A DNA stretch of 64,000 bases from Clostridia bacterium (GCA_017399965.1 JAFQAP010000011.1:62001-126000); one strand, 5' to 3'; positions 42,425-51,449 are shown, counted from the first letter of the stretch. Notes: generated by a model not told the origin, from the sequence alone. A program made the numbers and translations.

Positions 42425-44503
42425 ATGGCTAAATATACTTCTGACAAAATTCGTAATATATGTTTGATGGGTCACGGCGGTGACGGTAAGACTTCTCTTG
42501 CCGAATCCATGCTTTACCTTTCCAAGGTGACCGACCGTCTCGGTAAGACTGTAGACGGAAACACCGTAATGGACTTCGACCCCGAAGAGATCAAGCGTAC
42601 AATGTCCGTTTCCGCTTCTCTCGCCAACTTTGAGTGGCAGGGCGTAAAGATAAATCTCGTAGATACTCCGGGTACCTTCGATTTCGCAGGTGAAGTTAAG
42701 CAGGCGCTCCGCGTTGTAGGAACCGCTATCCTCGTTGTAGACGGCAAATCCGGTCCCAAGGTCGGTACCGAACTTTGCTGGGATATGGCAGGCAAGCTTC
42801 CCAAGGCTTTCTTCGTTAACAAGATGGATGATGAAAACGCAAGCTTTGAAAGAGTTTTCGGTCAGCTGCGCGATCTGTTCGGCAATACCGTATGTCCCGT
42901 TTTCGTTCCTTACCACGAAGGCAAAGCGGATGTTGGCTTCTATAACCTTCTTACCGAAGAAGCTTTTACCTTTGATAAGAGCGGCAAGCCCAATCCCGCA
43001 ACTCTCCCCGCAGATGTGCAGGACACAATGGACCGTTACAAGAAGATGCTGGACGAGTCCTTGGCAGAAACTTCCGATGAACTTATAGAAAAGGTTCTCT
43101 TCAACGAGGAAGCTCTTACCATAGACGAAAAGATCGGCGCAATGAACGCAGGTCTTATTACCGGTACTATCGCTCCCGTATTCTCCGGTTCCGCTTTCAC
43201 CCTCGCAGGCGTAAGAACTCTTATGAATATTATCGCCGCTTCCTTCTCTTCTCCTCATGACCGTCATGATGAGACAATGATCGACAGCGAAGGAAATGCA
43301 AAGAAGGTTTCTTCTTCCGAAGAAGGCGATACTTCCATATTTGTATTCAAGACCGTTGCAGACCAGTTCGGTAAAAAGAGCTATTTCAAGGTGCTCAACG
43401 GCACCCTTAAAAAGGATATGGTGCTTACCAATATTTCTACCGGTCAGGCAGAAAAGATCGCACGTATCGTAACTATGGCAGGTAAAAAGGAAACCGATGT
43501 TGATGAGCTTTGCTTCGGCGATATCGGTGTTACCGTTAAGCTTGCAAACACCTGCACCAACAACACCCTTTCTTCCAACGCACAGTTGGGCGCAACCTAC
43601 GCTCCCGTAGAGTTCCCCACTCCTTATCTCAGCATGGCTCTCGTTCCCAAGGCAAAGGGCGATGAAGACAAGATCTCTTCCGGTATTTCCAAGCTTTTGG
43701 AAGAAGACCTTACGGTAAAATACGTAAACAATGCAGAAACCAAGCAGATGTGCCTGTTCGGTCTGGGCGATATGCACCTTGACGTTATCGTAAGCAAGCT
43801 TAAGAACCGCTTCGGCACCAGCGTTGATCTCGCTACACCCAAGGTAGCATACAGAGAAACCATCAAACGTCCCAAGTCCGTTCAGGGTAAACATAAGAAA
43901 CAGTCCGGCGGACACGGTCAGTACGGCGACGTTAAGATCGAATTCTCCCGTCATGATGAAGACGGTCTGCTGTTTACCGAAACCGTTGTAGGCGGTGCAG
44001 TTCCCAAGAACTTCTTCCCCGCAATCGAAAAGGGTCTTCAGGAATCCATGCAGAAGGGCGTTCTTGCGGGATATCCCGTTATCGGTCTTAAGGCTAACCT
44101 GTTTGACGGTTCTTACCACGATGTTGACTCTTCCGAAATGTCCTTCAAACTTGCAGCAAACCTTGCATTCAAAGAAGGTCTTAAGGATAACTCCGTTCTG
44201 CTTGAGCCTGTAGGTATGCTTAAAGTTCTTATCCCCGATAATATGATGGGCGATATCATCGGCGACCTTAACAAGCGCCGCGGCAGAATTGCAGGCACCG
44301 ATCAGTCTCCCGACCGCAAGGGTTATACTGTTGTAGAAGCAGAAGTTCCTTCCGCTGAAATGAGCACTTATGCGATCCAGCTTCGTGCTATGACTCAGGG
44401 CAGAGGTACATATACCTTTGAATTCCTCAGATACGAAGAGGCTCCCGCAAACATCGTACAGAAAGTAGTTGAAGAAGCAAAGAAGAATGCTTCAGAAGAA
44501 TAA
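42425..44503 (+). CDS. EF-G paralogue (FusA2-like translational GTPase)
   Basis: A 692-residue EF-G-superfamily protein. G1 is GHGGDGKTS (16-24) rather than GHIDAGKTT. The switch I segment reads RTMSVSASL in place of RGITI. G3 is DTPGTFDF (80-87) rather than DTPGHVDF, so the catalytic His is Thr84. G4 NKMD is kept. Domain II, III, IV (KKQSGGHGQYGDVKIEF) and V are all present. This is the divergent second EF-G seen in many Firmicutes, so the primary fusA should lie elsewhere. Strong codon bias suggests good expression. A GGAGG site precedes the ATG. Confidence 0.9.
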   Translation: MAKYTSDKIRNICLMGHGGDGKTSLAESMLYLSKVTDRLGKTVDGNTVMDFDPEEIKRTMSVSASLANFEWQGVKINLVDTPGTFDFAGEVKQALRVVGTAILVVDGKSGPKVGTELCWDMAGKLPKAFFVNKMDDENASFERVFGQLRDLFGNTVCPVFVPYHEGKADVGFYNLLTEEAFTFDKSGKPNPATLPADVQDTMDRYKKMLDESLAETSDELIEKVLFNEEALTIDEKIGAMNAGLITGTIAPVFSGSAFTLAGVRTLMNIIAASFSSPHDRHDETMIDSEGNAKKVSSSEEGDTSIFVFKTVADQFGKKSYFKVLNGTLKKDMVLTNISTGQAEKIARIVTMAGKKETDVDELCFGDIGVTVKLANTCTNNTLSSNAQLGATYAPVEFPTPYLSMALVPKAKGDEDKISSGISKLLEEDLTVKYVNNAETKQMCLFGLGDMHLDVIVSKLKNRFGTSVDLATPKVAYRETIKRPKSVQGKHKKQSGGHGQYGDVKIEFSRHDEDGLLFTETVVGGAVPKNFFPAIEKGLQESMQKGVLAGYPVIGLKANLFDGSYHDVDSSEMSFKLAANLAFKEGLKDNSVLLEPVGMLKVLIPDNMMGDIIGDLNKRRGRIAGTDQSPDRKGYTVVEAEVPSAEMSTYAIQLRAMTQGRGTYTFEFLRYEEAPANIVQKVVEEAKKNASEE

Positions 44504-44541
44504 TTCCACCAGCGAATACCAAGAAATGAGGTTATTTTCAA

Positions 44542-45951
44542 ATGTCAAGCTTTAAGAGATATTCATTGGCAGCTTTGCTCGCGGCGCTTTTGCTTACCGC
44601 AGTTTTGCTGACTTCCTGCGTAAACTTCGATAGTTCTTCCATTAACGATCTTCCTCCTCTTGATTTTTCGGATGATCCGGTAATAGATGATGAGGTTTCC
44701 GAACCTCCTACAAAGGAAGGTTACACCGCGCGTCCCACCGTTACTGCTATCGTTAACACCTCTCCCGAGATAGTCGTTATCAGCGGCACTTGTGAAGAAG
44801 GCGCAGTTGTTACCGCTACCAGCCCTGTTGATTCTGTTTCCGTTAATTCCCTTAACGGTTATTACATAATCGAATATGATCTTGACGGCAGAGATTCCCG
44901 TTCTCTTTTGGTTACCGCGAAGGTGGACGGCAAAGAAACCAGCACCGCACGTGAGATCGTTGTTAAGCGCGATGCAATGGCAGAAACCCGTACAGATGAA
45001 TTTGAAGTTGTTCTCGGTAAGGATGGTTATCTCTTCTTCCGCGAGACTATAGATAATTATTGCGGCAACAACCTTATCACAGTTTCCGCATTAAACAACT
45101 TCCTCAGCAACACTCTTAATGCACAGATCACCGCACTTGAAAACCGCGCAGGCGGAAACGAAGTAGAGCTTATCTACGTTCTTATCCCCAACGCTTCCGT
45201 TGCATACGGTGAATATCTGCCCGAAGATGCTGAAAAAGAAACTTATGACACTCTCTATGACCAGATATCCAATGCTCTCAATAAGTCCAACGCTACATTC
45301 ATAGATATGAAGACTGTTTTCGAGCAGCACAAGGATGACGGCTACCTTCTTTATAACAAGACCGATAGCCATATCACCGATTACGCAGGATATCTTGTAT
45401 ATGCAGAGCTTATGAACCATATTGCTCAGAAGTTCCCCGCAGCCGCTCCTTACGGACTTGATCAGTTCACTATTTCCGAAGAAACTGCGGTTAACGGCGG
45501 TAACTTGGCTTCCTACGGTCAGTTGGATCCTTCTTCTCTCAAGGAGAATTACGTATCCGTTACTCCCAATTTCTCTTTGGATATGGGTGATTCCGCTCAC
45601 CGTCTTAAGCTCACTACCACCAATTTGATGGATCTTCAGAAGTATGCGGGCGACGGCAGCTGCCAGATCGTTTCCGATACCGTTGAAGAAGGCAAGACCA
45701 ACATCCTCAACCGTCTGTACTTCTGTACCGAGCGTGAAGAGCTTCCTTCCGCTATGATCTATCGTGACGATAGCTCTGCTATATTTGCAGATTATCTCGC
45801 AGAACGCTTTAACAACTGTATGCTGGGTGTTTCCGGCGACTACGTTGTTAACTTTACCGATGCAGGCAGACACGCTTCCGCCGGCAAATCTATCGTTGAT
45901 TACGTTATCGTTATCATTGATGAAAACAACCTCGATCAGCTTGTAAAATAA
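44542..45951 (+). CDS. DHHW/AlgX-like lipoprotein with an Ig-like domain
   Basis: A 469-residue lipoprotein with a signal and lipobox LLTSC (Cys26). A Ser/Asp-rich spacer leads to an Ig-like domain (about 63-145). The C-terminal part (about 152-469) resembles the AlgX/DHHW fold: it opens with VVLGKDGYLFFRETIDNY (about 156-173) and has YNKTDSHITDYAGYLVYAEL (about 271-290), where DSHIT replaces DHHW. It is a relative of the 14493 protein but has no MBOAT beside it. Codon bias matches the EF-G paralogue upstream, 38 bp away. Possibly a cell-envelope esterase-like protein. Confidence 0.75.
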   Translation: MSSFKRYSLAALLAALLLTAVLLTSCVNFDSSSINDLPPLDFSDDPVIDDEVSEPPTKEGYTARPTVTAIVNTSPEIVVISGTCEEGAVVTATSPVDSVSVNSLNGYYIIEYDLDGRDSRSLLVTAKVDGKETSTAREIVVKRDAMAETRTDEFEVVLGKDGYLFFRETIDNYCGNNLITVSALNNFLSNTLNAQITALENRAGGNEVELIYVLIPNASVAYGEYLPEDAEKETYDTLYDQISNALNKSNATFIDMKTVFEQHKDDGYLLYNKTDSHITDYAGYLVYAELMNHIAQKFPAAAPYGLDQFTISEETAVNGGNLASYGQLDPSSLKENYVSVTPNFSLDMGDSAHRLKLTTTNLMDLQKYAGDGSCQIVSDTVEEGKTNILNRLYFCTEREELPSAMIYRDDSSAIFADYLAERFNNCMLGVSGDYVVNFTDAGRHASAGKSIVDYVIVIIDENNLDQLVK

Positions 45952-45969
45952 TTTTCAATAATCAAAAAC

Positions 45970-46004
45970 GCTCCCGTTCTTAATGCAAGAACGGGAGCTT
46001 TGTT
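45970..46004 (+). terminator. Rho-independent terminator after the DHHW-like lipoprotein
   Basis: GCTCCCGTTCTT (45970-45981) pairs with AAGAACGGGAGC (45987-45998) across a 5-base loop, followed by TTTGTT. Confidence 0.9.
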
Positions 46005-46091
46005 ATTAAGGGAAATAGTCCCATGATTTTTTATGTTTTTATTATATTTACGTTCAGGTGCGCATATAGAATACGGAAAGGAGTATTTAAT

Positions 46092-47279
46092 ATGAAACGA
46101 ATAATTATTTTGATTCTTGTTTTTACCTTTTTATTTCCCGCTTCTGTATACGCTACCGAGGAGAATTCGGTGTTTGATACCACGGAAGCGGAAGATTTCT
46201 GGTTTGAGGAAGCCGCCGCTTTTACGGGGGATTTTAAGGTTAAAAGCGCATATCTCACAGATTATCTTACAGGCGCGGTATTATATGCCAAAAACGAGCA
46301 GGAGCGTCTTCCCATTGCTTCGGTAACAAAGATAATGACCTCTCTTTTGGTTTTTGAAGCCTTGGAAGCAGAGAAGATATCCTATGAAGAAACGGTAACC
46401 GTGAGCGACCACGCGGCGTCTATGGGCGGAAGTCAGGTCTATCTTGAGCCGGGCGAGCAAATGACGGTAAAGGATCTTATGAAGGCTATGATGATATCTT
46501 CTGCAAACGATGCTACCGTCGCCTTGGCAGAGCATGTGGCGGGAAGCGTGGAAACCTTTGTCAGTATGATGAACAACCGCGCAGCCGCGCTTGGAATGAC
46601 AAATACTGCCTTTAAAAATCCTCACGGACTTGATGAGGAAGGACATTACAGCTGTGCAAAAGACGTGGCAGTTATGACACGGGAACTGCTCACACACAAA
46701 GATGTGTCCCAATTTACTACCGTCTGGATGGACACTATTCGTGACGGCGCGTTCGGACTTTCAAACACGAACAAGCTCATTCGCTATTACAGCGGTGCCA
46801 CGGGAATGAAGACCGGCTTTACAAACGCTGCGGGATTTTGTCTTTCGGGCACTGCCATGCGGGACGGATTGCATCTTATTGCAGTTGTTCTCGGCGGCGA
46901 ATCCAGCAATGAACGGTTCGGTACGGTAAAGAAAATGCTTGATTACGGCTTTGCAAATTATTCTGTGTTCACTCCCGAACATCTGAAGGTAGAGGATATT
47001 TTTGTGCCCGGCGGAACGGATAATTATCTTTCCGCAGATTATACGCCTCCTTCAATGCTTACGGAAAAAGGTGTGGCGGGTGAGATAACCCAGCGCATAT
47101 CTGTTTTTGAAGATATTTCAGCCCCCGTGGCAAAAGGTGACAAGGTGGGCAGGGTAGACGTGTACCGTGACGGCGAGCTTATCGCCACCGCAGACCTGAC
47201 CGCATCGGAGGATATACAGCGCATAGGGTTCGGCGAACTGTTTTTAAGAATTTTAAGAACGGCAGTGGGATTTATTTAA
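46092..47279 (+). CDS. dacF: D-alanyl-D-alanine carboxypeptidase (DacF-like, S11 family)
   Basis: A 395-residue penicillin-binding protein that trims the terminal D-Ala of peptidoglycan stems. The ATG at 46092 follows AAAGGAGT. A signal peptide (about 1-21, ends VYAT) precedes the catalytic domain with S77-V-T-K80 (PIASVTKIMTS), an S-A-N triad in SSANDATVAL, and KTG in GMKTGFTNAAGF. A beta-sandwich C-terminal domain and an amphipathic membrane anchor (ELFLRILRTAVGFI) complete it. This is the standard layout of the family. Confidence 0.95.
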   Translation: MKRIIILILVFTFLFPASVYATEENSVFDTTEAEDFWFEEAAAFTGDFKVKSAYLTDYLTGAVLYAKNEQERLPIASVTKIMTSLLVFEALEAEKISYEETVTVSDHAASMGGSQVYLEPGEQMTVKDLMKAMMISSANDATVALAEHVAGSVETFVSMMNNRAAALGMTNTAFKNPHGLDEEGHYSCAKDVAVMTRELLTHKDVSQFTTVWMDTIRDGAFGLSNTNKLIRYYSGATGMKTGFTNAAGFCLSGTAMRDGLHLIAVVLGGESSNERFGTVKKMLDYGFANYSVFTPEHLKVEDIFVPGGTDNYLSADYTPPSMLTEKGVAGEITQRISVFEDISAPVAKGDKVGRVDVYRDGELIATADLTASEDIQRIGFGELFLRILRTAVGFI

Positions 47280-47308
47280 TTGACAAAAGCCATAATATAG
47301 TATATAAT
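47280..47308 (+). promoter_or_regulatory. Consensus sigma-A promoter of pgi
   Basis: TTGACA (47280-47285), a 17-bp spacer and TATAAT (47303-47308): both hexamers are exact matches. The -35 begins at the base after the dacF stop. Confidence 0.92.
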
Positions 47309-47344
47309 GTTTTGAAAATCTTAAAAAGGAAGTTTTTTTTAATT

Positions 47345-48679
47345 ATGATACGTTTGGAAGATAAATACGCATTGTCGTTTTTAAAGGAAGAGGATATTGC
47401 TTCGCTGGCTCCCGCTCTTCAAAAGGCGGACGGCTATATACGCAACCGTAACGGCGCAGGCAACGATTTTACCGGTTGGATAGACCTTCCCGTGAATTAC
47501 GATAAAGGTGAGTTTTCCCGCATTAAAGCGGCTGCAAAGCGCATTTGCGAAACCAGCGATGCTCTTATCGTTATCGGCATCGGCGGCAGTTATCTTGGCG
47601 CAAAGGCGGCAATAGATTTCCTCCGTTCTCCCAATTACAACAGTATGAAAAAGGATACACCCGATATTTATTTTACCGGCAACTCTTTTTCGGGCGACGA
47701 TTTAAAAGAAGTACTCGATGCTTGCGAGGGCAAGCGCGTTTCCGTTAATGTTATAAGCAAATCCGGCACTACTACCGAAAGCGCTCTTGCTTTCAGATTT
47801 ATAAGAAGCGAACTGGAAAAGCGCTATACCCGTGAAGAGCTTAAAGAAAGAATATACTGCACCACCGATAAGGCAAGAGGCGCGCTTAAAAACTTTGCGG
47901 ATGCGGAAGGTTACGAAACATTTGTAATTCCCGATGATATCGGCGGAAGATTTTCCGTACTCACCGCCGTGGGACTTCTTCCCATCGCCGTTGCGGGCTG
48001 TGATATAGACAGCCTTATGCAGGGCGCCGCGGATATGCGGGAAACCTGCTTTGCAGATGGACTCAATAACGTTGCATACAGATATGCACTTCTCCGTAAC
48101 GCATTTTATAATCAGGGTAAGCGTATAGAAATTCTCGCTTCCTACGAAGGTGCTTTCCGTTCTATGGCGGAATGGTGGAAACAGCTTTACGGCGAAAGCG
48201 AAGGTAAAGACGGCAAGGGCATTTTCCCTGCATCCGTTGCATTCTCTACCGATCTCCATTCCTTGGGACAGTTTATCCAGGACGGTTCCCGCACAATGTT
48301 CGAAACCGTTGTAAGACAGGAAAAGCCTGTAAACACCCTTACCGTTCCTTACGATGAGCTCAATACCGATACCCTTAATTATCTCGCCGGAATGACGATG
48401 AACGAAATAAACGACCACGCTATGACAGGCACTCTTCTTGCTCATCTTGATGGCGGCGTTCCCAATCTTATGCTCACTTATGACAGCAGATGTGAGTATA
48501 CCCTTGGCGAAATGGTATATTTCTTTGAACTGGCTTGTGCCGCAAGCGGATATATTTTGGATGTAAATCCCTTCGATCAGCCCGGTGTAGAGGACTATAA
48601 ACGCAATATGTTTGCACTTTTGGGCAAGCCCGGCTACGAAAGTAAAAAAGAAGAATTGGAAAACAAGATGAAAATATAA
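47345..48679 (+). CDS. pgi: Glucose-6-phosphate isomerase
   Basis: A 444-residue glycolytic enzyme. The ATG at 47345 follows AAAAAGGAAG; an upstream in-frame start at 47312 would sit before this site. Recognisable elements are VIGIGGSYLGAKAAIDFL (about 75-92), ISKSGTTTESALAFR (about 138-152), IPDDIGGRFSVLTAVGLLP (about 197-215), and the catalytic-region HSLGQFIQDG (about 301-310). Length is that of the short Firmicute type. Confidence 0.96.
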   Translation: MIRLEDKYALSFLKEEDIASLAPALQKADGYIRNRNGAGNDFTGWIDLPVNYDKGEFSRIKAAAKRICETSDALIVIGIGGSYLGAKAAIDFLRSPNYNSMKKDTPDIYFTGNSFSGDDLKEVLDACEGKRVSVNVISKSGTTTESALAFRFIRSELEKRYTREELKERIYCTTDKARGALKNFADAEGYETFVIPDDIGGRFSVLTAVGLLPIAVAGCDIDSLMQGAADMRETCFADGLNNVAYRYALLRNAFYNQGKRIEILASYEGAFRSMAEWWKQLYGESEGKDGKGIFPASVAFSTDLHSLGQFIQDGSRTMFETVVRQEKPVNTLTVPYDELNTDTLNYLAGMTMNEINDHAMTGTLLAHLDGGVPNLMLTYDSRCEYTLGEMVYFFELACAASGYILDVNPFDQPGVEDYKRNMFALLGKPGYESKKEELENKMKI

Positions 48680-48687
48680 AAAAACTC

Positions 48688-48716
48688 TTGCTTTTTCGGT
48701 TAATATCAAGTAAAAT
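48688..48716 (+). promoter_or_regulatory. Possible promoter of the P-loop gene at 48758
   Basis: TTGCTT (48688-48693), a 17-bp spacer and TAAAAT (48711-48716), about 42 bp before the start. Confidence 0.55.
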
Positions 48717-48757
48717 AAGTATGGACACAAAAAGTCACAAATAGGAGGCATATCGAT

Positions 48758-49165
48758 ATGATAAAAATGTTGGTCGGACTCAAAGGCTCCGGCAAAACCA
48801 AAACTCTCATTGACGAAGTAAAAAAAGCTTCTGAGGCTTCTACCGGTTCGGTAGTATGCGTTGAATACGGCAGAAACCTTTCTTATAATATAGGTTATGA
48901 CGTACGTCTTGTAGACGCAAAGGAATATGCGGTTAAAGACGCAACCACCCTTTACGGCTTTGTTTGCGGTCTTCTCGCAAGCAATCACGACGTTACCGAT
49001 CTTTTTATAGACAGCGCGCTTAAGATCTGCGGTGAGGATATTCCTGCTTTTGCAGAATTTCTTGATAAGTTTAATGCTATTCTCGGTGATAATATTCATT
49101 GCATGATCACCGCTTCCGTAGAGGAAGACGCTCTTCCCGAAAGTGCAAAGAAATACATAGGCTAA
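48758..49165 (+). CDS. Small P-loop protein of unknown function
   Basis: A 135-residue protein with a Walker A at the very N-terminus (VGLKGSGKTKTLIDEV, about 6-21), and an LFIDSALKI strand (about 82-90) that could be Walker B. The total length is too short for a complete motor. A GGAGG site lies upstream. The stop overlaps the start of the next gene (TAATG). It may be a nucleotide-binding partner of the membrane protein that follows; no named family is recognised. Confidence 0.75.
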   Translation: MIKMLVGLKGSGKTKTLIDEVKKASEASTGSVVCVEYGRNLSYNIGYDVRLVDAKEYAVKDATTLYGFVCGLLASNHDVTDLFIDSALKICGEDIPAFAEFLDKFNAILGDNIHCMITASVEEDALPESAKKYIG

Positions 49166-49563
49166 TGAAAAAAAGTATAAAAGATATTTTCCTTATCGGA
49201 TTAAGTGCTTATGCAGTCTTGTCCGTAGGATATATGCTCTTGGTGCTTTCCGGCATTAGTGACGAAGCGGTGAAAACAATAGCCCTTCTTTTTGGAAAAC
49301 AGCTTTTGTTTTTGCTTATATACAGCATCGTTCTGGGCGCATCCTTTTTGGTGTTTGGTATTAAACTTTCTCCCATTGCGGCAAGACTTCTTCATATCGC
49401 CGTAACTTATGCGGCTACGGTATGTGTTGTTTTGTTGCTGGTTTCTTCCGCCGCAAATGCCGCTCAAAAGCTTATTTACGTTGTAATAACCACTGTTTTG
49501 TTTGCGGTGGTTTACGGCGTTACCGCTTTGTTCGTCTATTTATTTAAAAAATATAAAAATTAA
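49165..49563 (+). CDS. Four-helix membrane protein (DUF3021-like)
   Basis: A 132-residue protein starting at the ATG at 49165, which shares a base with the preceding TAA. Four hydrophobic helices are predicted (about 8-30, 40-63, 72-95 and 103-126), with a basic C-terminal tail. The pattern resembles DUF3021, but sequence evidence is weak. It is probably co-translated with the P-loop protein. Confidence 0.65.
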   Translation: MKKSIKDIFLIGLSAYAVLSVGYMLLVLSGISDEAVKTIALLFGKQLLFLLIYSIVLGASFLVFGIKLSPIAARLLHIAVTYAATVCVVLLLVSSAANAAQKLIYVVITTVLFAVVYGVTALFVYLFKKYKN

Positions 49564-49567
49564 AGCT

Positions 49568-49596
49568 TTAAGCACCTTCATATCGGGGGTGCTTAA
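49568..49596 (+). terminator. Probable terminator after the membrane protein gene
   Basis: TTAAGCACC (49568-49576) pairs with GGTGCTTAA (49588-49596), followed by TTTA. The T tract is short. Confidence 0.6.
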
Positions 49597-49611
49597 TTTA
49601 TAGGTATAATT

Positions 49612-50025
49612 ATGAAAGGTTTAAATATAATCGCCGTTTTTAATAAGGATTTCACCCACGTCCTTATGTGCTACAGAAGAAAAGAGCCGTATAAAGGCAA
49701 ATATAATTTCGTGGGCGGCAAGATAAAAGACGGAGAGAACAGTTTGTCTGCAGCTTACCGCGAATTGCGGGAAGAAACGGGAATAACCTCTGCTGATGTT
49801 ACTCTTAAACATTTTATGGATTTTTCTTACTATCATTACGGATTAAAGCTTGAATTTTACGTAGGAAAGCTCGATAAGGATATGTCTGTTTACGGCGATG
49901 AAAACGAGCTTTTCTGGATCCCTCTTACAGAAAACTTTTTCGATACAGACCGTTTCGCAGGCGAAGGCAATATCGGACATATGATGATGATTATAGATAT
50001 GGAAAAAGAAAAAATATTCGGCTAA
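49612..50025 (+). CDS. NUDIX hydrolase
   Basis: A 137-residue protein with a complete Nudix box: GGKIKDGENSLSAAYRELRE followed by ETGI (about 35-58), the G-x5-E-x7-REUxEExGU pattern. It hydrolyses a nucleoside diphosphate linked to another moiety, such as oxidised dNTP or sugar nucleotides; substrate not determinable. No strong ribosome site was seen upstream of the ATG. It stands alone. Confidence 0.88.
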   Translation: MKGLNIIAVFNKDFTHVLMCYRRKEPYKGKYNFVGGKIKDGENSLSAAYRELREETGITSADVTLKHFMDFSYYHYGLKLEFYVGKLDKDMSVYGDENELFWIPLTENFFDTDRFAGEGNIGHMMMIIDMEKEKIFG

Positions 50026-50069
50026 ACACCTCGAAAATGCGAAAGCGTTTTTTGGGGAGCCACGACAAA

Positions 50070-50369
50070 AAAGGCTGTCTTATTGACAGCCTTTCAATCT
50101 GCAGACAAAGTCTGCAGATTGGGCAGAGTGGGACAAAGACAGGTATTTTTCACGAAAAGCGAGCGTAGGCGTAGTTATCTACGGTAGTCGAGCTTTTCGT
50201 GGAAGTGCTTGAAAAAATCAATATTTTTTGTTCCTATTTTTAAAAGAAAAGTATGCTTCCGTTTTAAAAAAGCATACTTTTTTCTTTTGGCTGTTCTTTT
50301 TCTTTCTTTTCAAGCACGTAAAGACCGACTTTGTCTTCGCTCTGAAAGGCTGTCTAATTGACAGCCTTT
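50070..50369. repeat. Nested 300-bp imperfect palindrome (MITE-like or terminator nest)
   Basis: A gene-free stretch between the NUDIX and ADP-ribosylglycohydrolase genes (50026-50376). Both ends carry the same hairpin, AAAGGCTGTC-N5-GACAGCCTTT (50070-50094 and 50345-50369). Inside them are inverted CAGAG...GACAAAG (50124-50138) versus CTTTGTCTTCGCTCTG (50329-50344), and GTGCTTGAAAA (50205-50215) versus TTTTCAAGCAC (50307-50317). A central hairpin AAAAGTATGC...GCATACTTTT (50247-50281) ends in a T run. A separate cruciform CACGAAAAGC...GCTTTTCGTG is at about 50151-50200, and AATCTGCAGAC-AAA-GTCTGCAGATT lies at 50096-50120. The outer hairpins can act as terminators; the rest is unexplained. Confidence 0.75.
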
Positions 50370-50376
50370 TAACATT

Positions 50377-51432
50377 TTATTCGCTTAAAGCCAGCTTTTC
50401 GTATCTTTGAAGAATATCTTCAAGGCTGTAGCTTTCGGGACCGTTGAAGTATGAGCCTATTTTATCTCCAAAGCATTCGTACCATTTTTTATCAAGCGCC
50501 TTCATTCCGTAGCAGGCACCTGCAATAGATCCTGCAGTGGCGGCGGTGCAATCGCAATCGTACGCCATGGAAACGGCGTTCGCAAACACCTTGCCAATAT
50601 CCTTTCCGCCCAGATACAGAGCGAATACGGTAAGACACGCATTGTTTATGGTGTGTACGTTGTGCATTCCGGGGTAACGCTTGGTTACCAGCTCATTTGC
50701 GTGCTCGGCGTCCCGTACCGTGGGGGCTATATTCATTGCCCATCGTATTCCTTCTGCCAGCGAACAGTCGGCAGGGATGTATTCAAGCCCTTTTTCCAAA
50801 GCTTCCCAAACGGTTTCGCATTCAAATGCAAGGGCAATAACAGCGGCAAAATACATAGAACCGTATACACCGTTGCCTCTGTGGGAGATAAGCGCATCTG
50901 TCTTTGCCATGCTTGCCGCTTTTTCGGGATCTCCGGGCGCCATATAACCGTATCCGTCGCAGCGTATATCTGCGCCTATCCATTCTTGATAGGGGTTATC
51001 AACAATAGCCGCCTCTTCGGGTGAAACACCCTTTTGCAGGTTTTTAAGAGCGATATCCTCTGCCGTCCAGGCAAGTGTTATGTATTTAATCCACGCATCA
51101 GCCACGTCCTGCAGAGTAAAGTTTTTACCATTTCCTTCCTCGGCAATAAGCAGGGAAAGGATGGTGTATGCAATATCGTCATCTCCCGGGAAACCGTCAA
51201 AATAAGGCTTTGTGTAATCTTTGAAGGTGAATTTTATGTATCTCGGCAGATCCGGCTCGGGTACCTTGGGCCAGAAATCTTCGGGCGGGAAGCCGATACC
51301 GCATTCCAGCGCGTATTTTTTAATGTTTTCAATGCTCCAGCCTTCTACAGGGCATCCCAAAACGCATCCCGCAAAGCGGCCCAGTATAGCTGCGCGAAGT
51401 TTATCTCTGTAAGTTTCAACGGAAATGTTCAT
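50377..51432 (-). CDS. ADP-ribosylglycohydrolase family protein
   Basis: A 351-residue hydrolase of the ARH/DraG family, which removes ADP-ribose from proteins or small molecules. The ATG at 51432 follows GGAAGGAG. Metal-binding motifs are FPGDDDIAYTILSLL (about 81-95), and late in the protein MAYDCDCTAATAGSIAGACYG, matching the D-x-D-T-x-A-A-x-x-G-A-x-x-G signature. The N-terminal FAGCVLGCPVEGW also fits. It lies 17 bp after an M48-like membrane peptidase gene and may be co-expressed with it. Confidence 0.9.
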   Translation of the reverse strand: MNISVETYRDKLRAAILGRFAGCVLGCPVEGWSIENIKKYALECGIGFPPEDFWPKVPEPDLPRYIKFTFKDYTKPYFDGFPGDDDIAYTILSLLIAEEGNGKNFTLQDVADAWIKYITLAWTAEDIALKNLQKGVSPEEAAIVDNPYQEWIGADIRCDGYGYMAPGDPEKAASMAKTDALISHRGNGVYGSMYFAAVIALAFECETVWEALEKGLEYIPADCSLAEGIRWAMNIAPTVRDAEHANELVTKRYPGMHNVHTINNACLTVFALYLGGKDIGKVFANAVSMAYDCDCTAATAGSIAGACYGMKALDKKWYECFGDKIGSYFNGPESYSLEDILQRYEKLALSE

Positions 51433-51449
51433 ATTACAAGCTCCTTCCA

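Noticed and set aside
42422..44119. A long minus-strand frame antisense to the EF-G paralogue
   Set aside because: Same reason: antisense shadow caused by codon bias.
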